This document shows, piece by piece, positions 1 through 4,577 of a stretch of DNA of 7,437 bases. This DNA is from Phycisphaerales bacterium (GTDB lineage: Bacteria; Planctomycetota; Phycisphaerae; Phycisphaerales; SM1A02), in assembly GCA_020427625.1 (NCBI GenBank), contig JAGQOI010000051.1:1-7437 (forward strand), written 5' to 3'. Position numbers and translations under genes: made by a program. The stretch's first letter is position 1. Each line of letters starts with the position of its first letter. The notes beneath the pieces were generated by a model, which made no database searches, was not told the origin of the DNA, and worked only from the letters and a program-made list of their open reading frames with translations.

Positions 1-1
1 C

Positions 2-139
2 AGAATCCGTCGCGTCGCCGGGCTGAAGCAGGTTGGTCCGGCACTGACCAACCTGTTCGGCGGTCGGGACTACGCGCAGGTCGTCCTGGACCGCATCCCC
101 TCGGCGCGAAACAGCATTGAGCGGGCCGACCTGGCAATC
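2..139 (+). pseudogene. Upstream part of a truncated unknown gene, out of frame with its probable 3' end
   Basis: Reading from base 2 gives an open peptide that starts RIRRVAGLKQVGPALTNLF and runs through a segment like DYAQVVLDRIPSARN to about residue 46. Third codon positions are strongly G/C, as in a real gene of this genome, and the composition is that of a folded protein. After about base 139 the same frame turns into Arg/Pro-rich shadow sequence, although it stays open to base 577. Convincing coding sequence continues one frame over from about base 117. The simplest reading is one gene whose frame is broken by a 1-base insertion or 2-base deletion near 110-140, either a real mutation or a sequencing error. 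The gene starts before the window. I do not recognise the family. Confidence 0.4.
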
Positions 140-392
140 GTTCAAGGCGTCGATTCTCGCCGAACTCCGAGACGGCCCGCGCCCCGTCAACCACTTCTAT
201 ACCACGCTCGTGCAGCGGCCCGAAGACATTCACTCCGAGTCGGCCTACCGAGAGGCGCTGCTGGAACTCGAACGGTCCGAATCGATCGTCATCATGGACA
301 CGGCTGGGAAGCGCGCAGTACCGGCAATCTGCCGACGAAGCCGGCACGGCAGGCCGACGCTTGGCAAGGACTACCGGGTCCGACTCGCGTGA
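117..392 (+). CDS. Hypothetical protein, probable C-terminal winged-helix-like segment
   Basis: The 91 codons from a possible TTG at 117 to a TGA at 390-392 have the G/C-rich third positions of a real gene. The peptide has an early helix (SFKASILAELRDG), a middle part (NHFYTTLVQ), a second amphipathic helix (SAYREALLELERS), a hydrophobic strand (IVIMD) and a basic tail ending KDYRVRLA. This helix-helix-strand order suggests a small winged-helix-like domain. It loosely recalls the C-terminal domain of three-Cys-motif partner (TcmP) proteins, but that is only a resemblance in shape. No Shine-Dalgarno sequence precedes the TTG, and the frame is open back to base 48. It is therefore more likely the 3' end of the gene seen in another frame at 2-139 than an independent small gene. 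Confidence 0.45.
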   Translation: MSGPTWQSFKASILAELRDGPRPVNHFYTTLVQRPEDIHSESAYREALLELERSESIVIMDTAGKRAVPAICRRSRHGRPTLGKDYRVRLA

Positions 393-739
393 CCGGACCG
401 CGATCGTCCCGAGCATGCAGCCGGCGGGCTCTCCGTGCCACGCAGCGTCCTCGCGACACGCCGCTCCCGCGAGCATGCACCGGCCCCGGCGCAAGCCACG
501 TGCGCGGCACGATGACTCGCCCATCAGATGAGCGGCTGTTCCAACTCATGCATGATCGATTGCACTCACGATCCTAACAGACGCGCCATGCGGCTTCGCG
601 CCCCCGCGCCTCACCCTGACGACAGGCACTCAGGTGGCCCGACGAACTCGACGCCGCGGGAGGCATACAGCCGGTACGCCGGCGCTGCGTCGCCCCGCAA
701 CGGTGCGCCGGCGGGCGACAGGCATGGAACACCGGGCCG
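393..739. other. Gene-free interval
   Basis: I see no convincing gene in these 347 bases. A 62-codon frame ending at 577 is the Arg/Pro-rich continuation of the upstream frame, and only its last 20 or so codons look remotely protein-like. The interval holds two direct copies of GAGCATGCA exactly 60 bp apart (411-419 and 471-479), a less GC-rich patch around 525-580, and the hairpin at 678-712. It separates a plus-strand gene end from a minus-strand gene end, so a bidirectional termination zone would be expected here. Confidence 0.5.
678..712 (-). terminator. GC-rich hairpin after the PNGase F-like gene
   Basis: GCCGGCGC at 678-685 pairs perfectly with GCGCCGGC at 705-712. A nested 4-bp stem, TGCG (686-689) with CGCA (696-699), lies inside. 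The structure begins 27 bases past the stop codon of the minus-strand gene ending at 740, where a terminator would be expected. No T-tract follows on the minus strand, so it is not a classical intrinsic terminator. It may only stabilise the 3' end of the transcript. Confidence 0.35.
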
Positions 740-1843
740 CTACTCCCCGGCGGCTTCCGGCCAGGGCTCGTCGCCGACGAGGATCACGCTCGAACGCCAG
801 TACCCGCGTCCCGGCGCGGCCTCGGTCGGCGCCCGGATCCCGTCGATCCGCAGCGTGATCGTGTGTTCGCCCGGCGTGAGTTCGAGCAACGGGATGATGA
901 GCGGCTCCACGACGAGACCCGGCGTCCAGCCGCTGCGATCGAAGTCGCTCGACCAGATCTCGCGCCCGTCGATCGCCGTGCGCCCGCTCGTCGGGTTGAG
1001 GTGTCGGTTCGGACCGCCCCGCTCGCTCCACGGCCGGAAGCGCGCGATCTCCCGCCCGTCGAGCAGCACGACGTGCGGTCGCGTCACGAACTCGTCGCCC
1101 AACTGCCCGTCCGTCGCGTGACCCGTGCTCAGGATCCGCAGCCGGAACTGCGTGATGTGCTCCGGCACCGTCACCGTCGCCAGCATCGGACCCGTCTCGC
1201 TCGTGACCATCTCCTCCATCAGCAGCGGCGCGGCAAACGCCGGACGCCGCGCGCCGATCCCGGCCGCGTCGTAGTGCAACGTCGCCGTGATCCGGTACGC
1301 GGGGCTCATGTACGTGCTCAGCAGGATCCGGACGGTCCGGCGCCCGTGCAGCAACGGCGCGAGCGGCGTGACGTCCTGCTCGAACACGCACGTCCCGCCG
1401 AAGCCGGTGATGAACCGCATGATCTCGACCTCGCGCGACGGCGATCCGACCGGCCCCGGCTCGACGAGCGACAGCGCGCCGAGGCGCGTCCACAGGTCGC
1501 TCGGGCGTCTGGCCGCATCGATGACCGGCTCCACCTTCACCCGCAGCATGATCCGTCGCGCCTCGCGCTGCGACTCCGGTGCCGCGGGCAGCTCGACCGT
1601 GCGTTCGACGATCTGTCCGTGCTTGCGGAGCAGGTCGCCGTCCCGCGCCGATTCCTCCGGACGCGTCTCGACGTAGTCGACCGGCGTCGCGTCGAAGAGC
1701 ACGACCGATTCCGGCGCGGCCGGGACGTCGGGCCGGACGTCCGATGGCGGCGGCGGCGCCGGTGCCGCGTCGTCCTGGGCGGACGCGCCGGTCGCGACGA
1801 GGACTCCGAAGAGCAGCGGGACGAGCAGGCGTGCGGCGGTCAT
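740..1843 (-). CDS. Secreted PNGase F-like protein (peptide-N-glycosidase F family fold), probably not a classical PNGase
   Basis: This 367-residue protein has a Sec signal peptide (MTAARLL, a hydrophobic stretch, then ASA, with cleavage predicted after residue 22) and an acidic, Pro-rich linker to about residue 45. Residues 95-195 match the PNGase F N-terminal domain, including RFIT (143-146), a DVTPLAPLL segment (157-165) and a following beta strand. Residues 225-330 match the second domain: TGHATDG (240-246), GDEF (249-252), RPHVVLLDG (255-263) and SGWTPG (304-309). By eye against the Elizabethkingia enzyme, as I remember its sequence, catalytic E206 corresponds to E251. D60 of the EWDR motif falls on T119 (LWTR), and E118 falls on S176. 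The disulphide cysteines are also missing. Glycan-amidase activity is therefore doubtful, and a carbohydrate- or protein-binding role is possible. The start is supported by GGAG 5 bases upstream. It lies 47 bp after rnhA on the same strand. Confidence 0.8.
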   Translation of the reverse strand: MTAARLLVPLLFGVLVATGASAQDDAAPAPPPPSDVRPDVPAAPESVVLFDATPVDYVETRPEESARDGDLLRKHGQIVERTVELPAAPESQREARRIMLRVKVEPVIDAARRPSDLWTRLGALSLVEPGPVGSPSREVEIMRFITGFGGTCVFEQDVTPLAPLLHGRRTVRILLSTYMSPAYRITATLHYDAAGIGARRPAFAAPLLMEEMVTSETGPMLATVTVPEHITQFRLRILSTGHATDGQLGDEFVTRPHVVLLDGREIARFRPWSERGGPNRHLNPTSGRTAIDGREIWSSDFDRSGWTPGLVVEPLIIPLLELTPGEHTITLRIDGIRAPTEAAPGRGYWRSSVILVGDEPWPEAAGE

Positions 1844-1890
1844 GCGGTCTCCATCCCCGGGGTCCGAGGGGCGGTGGCGGGGGGTCGGGA

Positions 1891-2355
1891 TCAGGCGCGG
1901 GCGCGATACTGTTCGATGGCGGCGACGGCGAGCCGGTCGCAGCGTTCGTTCTCCGGATGTTCGTTGTGCCCGCGGATCCAGTGCGTGATGATCGTGTGCG
2001 TCGCGCGCAGCGCATCGAGACGCTTCCAGAGCTCGACGTTCTTGACCGGTTCCTTCGCCGACCGGCGCCAGCCTCGCGCCTTCCAGCCGTCCATCCATTC
2101 CGACAGGCCCTTCGTGACGTACTGGCTGTCGGAGTAGACCTCGACGCGGCAGGGTCGTTCGAGCGACTCGAGGCCGTAGATCACGGCGAGGAGTTCCATG
2201 CGGTTGTTCGTCGTCGCCGGCTCGCCGCCGGAGTGCTCGACGACCTTGCCCGTCGACGGGTGCCTGAGGATGTACGCCCAGCCGCCCGGCCCCGGATTGC
2301 CCGAACAGGCTCCGTCCGTGTACAGCTCCACTGTCGCCTGCGAGGGATCGGTCAT
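1891..2355 (-). CDS. rnhA: Ribonuclease HI
   Basis: RNase HI is a cytoplasmic, metal-dependent enzyme that cuts the RNA strand of RNA-DNA hybrids, removing R-loops and primers. The 154 residues are almost exactly the length of the E. coli enzyme (155). All catalytic positions are present: D14 in YTDGACSGNPGPGG, E54 in NRMELL, D76 in YSDSQY, and D140 in NERCD, with the flexible-loop histidine H130 in RGHNEHPENER. The basic, Trp-rich handle region (WMDGWKARGWRR, 87-98) is retained, so this is the bacterial HI type. The frame is open further upstream, but the added residues are Arg-rich and unlike the family, so the ATG at 2355 is chosen. No Shine-Dalgarno sequence precedes it. A TACAAT hexamer 8 bases upstream suggests a leaderless message. 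It is divergent from the rdgC-like gene and probably cotranscribed with the PNGase F-like gene. Confidence 0.96.
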   Translation of the reverse strand: MTDPSQATVELYTDGACSGNPGPGGWAYILRHPSTGKVVEHSGGEPATTNNRMELLAVIYGLESLERPCRVEVYSDSQYVTKGLSEWMDGWKARGWRRSAKEPVKNVELWKRLDALRATHTIITHWIRGHNEHPENERCDRLAVAAIEQYRARA

Positions 2356-2363
2356 GGCGTCGC

Positions 2364-2369
2364 ATTGTA
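2364..2369 (-). promoter_or_regulatory. Candidate -10 element for rnhA
   Basis: On the minus strand the sequence reads TACAAT, one mismatch from TATAAT, and then 8 bases before the rnhA ATG. It stands out in an otherwise very GC-rich stretch. At this distance transcription would begin at or next to the start codon, giving a leaderless mRNA, which fits the missing Shine-Dalgarno sequence. No TTGACA-like box is found at the usual spacing (CCCGCG lies there), so the call is tentative. Confidence 0.4.
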
Positions 2370-2484
2370 CGCGCCGGGCCCGGCCGCGCGGGCCGCGAAG
2401 CGCCGCCGGACGCCCACGAATCCACGGTCTGTCCACAACGTCTGAAGAACCTGTCAACTCCGTCCATGACGCGTCGTCGTTCCG

Positions 2485-2490
2485 TAGGGT
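2485..2490 (+). promoter_or_regulatory. Candidate -10 element (TANNNT type) for the rdgC-like gene
   Basis: TAGGGT fits the TANNNT pattern seen in front of leaderless genes in some bacteria. It lies 7 bases before the ATG at 2498. No clear -35 box is present 16-18 bases upstream. The same bases include AGGG, which could instead act as a weak Shine-Dalgarno sequence 8 bases from the start, so the two readings cannot be separated from sequence alone. Confidence 0.25.
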
Positions 2491-2497
2491 GCGCGGC

Positions 2498-3826
2498 ATG
2501 CCGTTCCGCCGCGGATCCATCGGGTATGCCCGCTTCGCCGTCGTCGGTTCCGCGCCATCGGCGCCGGACTCGTCGATCCTCGAGGCGCTGGCTGCGAATG
2601 TGTTGCGACCGACCGAAATCGGTGCGCCGCCGGAGATCGAATCCGGCTGGGTGACCGGTCATCACGTGTACGACACGCGCTTCTCGATCGAGGAGAACGT
2701 GTTCGCGTCCGATCTCGTCGTCGCCATGCGTCTCGATACGAACCGCGTCCCCAGCGAGGTCCGTCGCGCGTATCGCGCGATGGCCGAGCAGGAGCGCGCG
2801 GCCGCGAGTCCGACCGGCATCATCGGTCGCTCCGAGAAGGCCGCGGCCCGCGACGATGCGGATCGGCAGTGTCACGAGGAGCTGGCGTCGGGCACGTATC
2901 GGCGTTCGAAGATGATCCCGGTCCTCTGGGATCTCTCACGTCAGATCGTCCTCGCGCCGGCGTTTGGCGACGCCGTCGTGACGGCACTGCGGGATCTCAT
3001 GTTCCAGACGTTCGAGGTGCGGCTCGTTCCCATCTCCTCCGGCGTGCACGCCTCGGAAACCCTGCGTCGGCAGGGTCGAACGCGGGACTACGAGGATCTC
3101 CGACCCAGCGCCTTCACGCCGCCGCCGCCGTCGGCCGAAGCGTCACCCGACGACCCGGCCGACGACATCCGCATCCCCCGCGTCCCCTGGATCAAGGGCG
3201 GCCCGGAGCCGAGCGACTACCTCGGCAACGAGTTCCTCGTCTGGCTCTGGTGGCAGACGGCGACGAACGAAGGTCTCGTCGAGGCGGGCGGACGCACCAT
3301 CCCCGTCGCCATCGACCGACAACTCGACACCGACTGCGCCTGGGACGAGAACGGCAGGCAATCCCTCCGCGCCACCGGCCCGGCCCGGATGCCCGAAGCC
3401 ATGGTCGCGCTCCGCGCCGGCAAGTGGCCGCGCAAGATGGGACTCATGCTCGCCGTCGACCACGAACCCTTCACGTGCACGATCCAGGGCGATCGCGCGA
3501 TCGTCTCCGGGCTGACGCTGCCGAAGCCGGAGGACGCGCCGGAGTCGCCACGCGTGCTCACCGAGCAACGCCTCGATCTCCTGCACACCTTCGACGATGC
3601 GATGACCTCGCTCTACGACGCCTTCCTCACCCTGCGGGTCGGGTCGGCGTGGCCGACCATGCGCGAACGCATCGCGGCCTGGATTCGAGAAGGGATTCGA
3701 GAGGGCAAACGCGACGGCCGCGAGGAAACGACCCGCGACGACGACGCACGACGCGCCGACGTCACCATCGAAACGATTCGGACGACCGAGGACGCGGAGC
3801 GCGGCATGGTCAGCGCGGCAGGGTGA
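2498..3826 (+). CDS. rdgC: RdgC-family recombination-associated DNA-binding protein (divergent, long form)
   Basis: RdgC proteins are DNA-binding proteins that, in E. coli, form a ring on double-stranded DNA and restrain RecA. Family signals include the N-terminal MPFRRGSIGYARF, the ESGW...H..YDTRFSIEENVF block (48-69), LDTNRVPSEVRRAY (79-92) and SGTYRRSKMIPVLWDL (131-146). LGNEFLVWLWW (242-252) matches the later conserved 'FLLWL' region. The protein is 442 residues, against about 300 in E. coli. Extra length comes from a Pro/Asp-rich linker (about 203-235) and a charged tail after residue 396. The frame is open far upstream, but those residues are Arg/Pro-rich shadow overlapping rnhA. The ATG at 2498 begins the conserved block and is preferred. 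Codons 421-435 lie inside one arm of an inverted repeat, so the last 22 residues are probably a repeat-derived extension. RdgC family membership is well supported; biochemical equivalence to E. coli RdgC is not shown. Confidence 0.82.
   Translation: MPFRRGSIGYARFAVVGSAPSAPDSSILEALAANVLRPTEIGAPPEIESGWVTGHHVYDTRFSIEENVFASDLVVAMRLDTNRVPSEVRRAYRAMAEQERAAASPTGIIGRSEKAAARDDADRQCHEELASGTYRRSKMIPVLWDLSRQIVLAPAFGDAVVTALRDLMFQTFEVRLVPISSGVHASETLRRQGRTRDYEDLRPSAFTPPPPSAEASPDDPADDIRIPRVPWIKGGPEPSDYLGNEFLVWLWWQTATNEGLVEAGGRTIPVAIDRQLDTDCAWDENGRQSLRATGPARMPEAMVALRAGKWPRKMGLMLAVDHEPFTCTIQGDRAIVSGLTLPKPEDAPESPRVLTEQRLDLLHTFDDAMTSLYDAFLTLRVGSAWPTMRERIAAWIREGIREGKRDGREETTRDDDARRADVTIETIRTTEDAERGMVSAAG
3681..3704 (+). 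repeat. 12-bp tandem duplication within the rdgC-like gene
   Basis: GGATTCGAGAAG is followed directly by GGATTCGAGAGG, 11 of 12 bases identical. It encodes the repeated IREG-IREG of the charged tail (residues 396-403) in frame, so it lengthens the helix by four residues without breaking the gene. It marks the start of the less conserved C-terminal extension. Confidence 0.6.
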
Positions 3827-3827
3827 C

Positions 3828-3847
3828 CGTCGCCAGGGTGGGCGACG
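3828..3847 (+). terminator. Hairpin directly after the rdgC-like stop codon
   Basis: CGTCGCC (3828-3834) and GGCGACG (3841-3847) form a 7-bp perfect stem with a 6-base loop, starting one base after the TGA. There is no T-run, so it may act as a weak or factor-assisted terminator. It may equally be part of the larger inverted-repeat structure, since it sits in that repeat's spacer. Confidence 0.35.
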
Positions 3848-3856
3848 TTCAGGCCG

Positions 3857-3871
3857 GCTCGATCGTCGAGC
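3857..3871. repeat. Small palindrome in the inverted-repeat spacer
   Basis: GCTCGA, a 3-base TCG loop, then TCGAGC gives a perfect 6-bp stem. It is the second hairpin in the spacer between the two long arms, 9 bases after the first one ends. Palindromes of this length arise fairly often in GC-rich DNA, so it may carry no function of its own. Confidence 0.35.
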
Positions 3872-3974
3872 GGAATCCCGCAACCTCCCCAAACACTCGA
3901 CCTGTGCTCCGCGTCCTCCGTCGCCCGAATCGGTTTCGCCTTCGACGTCGCCCCTCGCCCCGGAGTCTCCCGAC

Positions 3975-4457
3975 ATGTCACTCCTCCGCGCCATGGCGCC
4001 GGGCGTCATTCCCGGCCTCGTGCTCGCCGCCGGCTTCTGCCTGCTCGGGTCCGCGCCGACGCCCGAGACGCCCGACGTGATCACCGCGCGCGAGATCCGC
4101 GTCGTCGGTCCCGACGGCGCCGTCGGCGCGCGACTGCGCGTCGACGAACTCGCCGGACCACGACTCGAACTCCACGACCGCACCGGACGCATCCGCGTCG
4201 CGCTCACCGTGCACGCGTGGCTCGCGCCGGGCCTCGAACTCCTCACCGAGACCGGTCGTCACGCCGTCCAGGTCCGCGACCTCAACGGCGACCCGACGAT
4301 CACCCTGCACGACGATGCCGGCGTCGAGCGTCTCAGCCTCGTCGTCTCCGGTCCCGACGAGGAGGCGACCCTCCGCATCACGTCGAAGACGGGTCGGATC
4401 CGGTGGCCGGACGCGCCGGCGACGCCGGAACCGCCCCCGTCACCGCCCGATCCCTGA
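3975..4457 (+). CDS. Exported small beta-repeat protein of unknown function
   Basis: This 160-residue protein begins with a hydrophobic export signal (MSLLRAMAPGVIPGLVLAAGF, then CLLGSA, with likely cleavage near residue 27). The Cys at 22 follows Phe, so it is not a good lipobox. The body, about residues 38-144, is built from roughly five beta units of about 23 residues with the pattern L-x-L-x-D-x-x-G-x-x-R-x-x-L-x-V. Examples are PRLELHDRTGRIRVALTV (62-79), PGLELLTETGRHAVQV (85-100) and PTITLHDDAGVERLSLVV (107-124). Each unit would be a strand, a D/G turn and a strand, stacking into an all-beta structure. A Pro-rich tail ends it. GGAG at 3962-3965, 9 bases upstream, supports this start. 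Similar repeats occur in uncharacterised planctomycete proteins. No enzyme motif is visible, so a surface or periplasmic structural or binding role is only a guess. Confidence 0.75.
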   Translation: MSLLRAMAPGVIPGLVLAAGFCLLGSAPTPETPDVITAREIRVVGPDGAVGARLRVDELAGPRLELHDRTGRIRVALTVHAWLAPGLELLTETGRHAVQVRDLNGDPTITLHDDAGVERLSLVVSGPDEEATLRITSKTGRIRWPDAPATPEPPPSPPDP

Positions 4458-4577
4458 GGCGGCGACCCGAAAAAGTCAGCGACTTCCGTCCCCCGACCGG
4501 CCGTTTCGACGCATAGTTGAAGGACCGGGCGCGATCGCGGTGGCCGCGCCGTCGGACGTCTCGAAAGGGGGACGACC
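4458..4577 (+). promoter_or_regulatory. Upstream region of the dockerin-tailed protein gene
   Basis: These 120 bases hold an AAGTC-AGC-GACTT mini-hairpin (4473-4485) preceded by an A-run. Further on, CATAGT at 4512-4517 is the only AT-rich hexamer that could serve as a -10 box. No matching -35 box is found (TCCCCC at 17-base spacing). A purine-rich AAAGGGGG at 4564-4571, 6 bases before the ATG, is a strong Shine-Dalgarno sequence and fixes the start. This start is thus unlike the nearby rnhA start, which has none. Confidence 0.4.

Larger units (their letters stand above)
3757..3950. repeat. Long imperfect inverted repeat spanning the 3' end of the rdgC-like gene
   Basis: The left arm (3757-3800) and the reverse complement of the right arm (3950 to 3906) align colinearly. 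They share CGACGTC, then a 5-base mismatch block, CGAAAC, a 1-base gap, GATTCGG, one mismatch, CGAC, one mismatch, and a perfect 13-base run GAGGACGCGGAGC. That is 37 matches in 44 left-arm bases plus one indel. The spacer is 105 bases and contains the rdgC stop codon and two small hairpins. As RNA or cruciform DNA it could form a stem of about 40 bp. The GAGGACGCGGAG core resembles a CG-rich version of ACCACAGAGGACACAGAG-like repeats that I recall as dispersed in many environmental genomes. A paired REP/REPIN-like element is the best guess. Confidence 0.75.

Noticed and set aside
630..2015. 461-codon minus-strand open frame overlapping the PNGase F-like gene and rnhA
   Set aside because: It is Arg/Ala/Gly-rich throughout and overlaps two genes with clear family motifs in another frame.
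863..2137. 424-codon plus-strand open frame opposite the PNGase F-like gene and rnhA
   Set aside because: It is an Arg/Asp/His-rich shadow with no recognisable motif; the opposite strand holds well-supported genes.
2428..2438. TCTGTCCACA, resembling a DnaA box
   Set aside because: It differs from TTATCCACA, and there is no cluster of further boxes or AT-rich unwinding region, so there is no support for an origin.
2452..2457. Perfect TTGACA on the minus strand upstream of rnhA
   Set aside because: No -10-like hexamer lies 16-18 bases downstream (GGACAG is found there), and the TACAAT near rnhA is far too distant to pair with it.
3613..3981. 122-codon minus-strand frame across the inverted repeat, containing a TEDAE-like peptide
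   Set aside because: The peptide resemblance to the RdgC tail is explained by the inverted repeat; the rest lacks protein-like composition.
2869..4080. 403-codon plus-strand frame overlapping the rdgC-like gene
   Set aside because: It is an Arg/His-rich out-of-frame translation of rdgC, continuing into the intergenic repeat.
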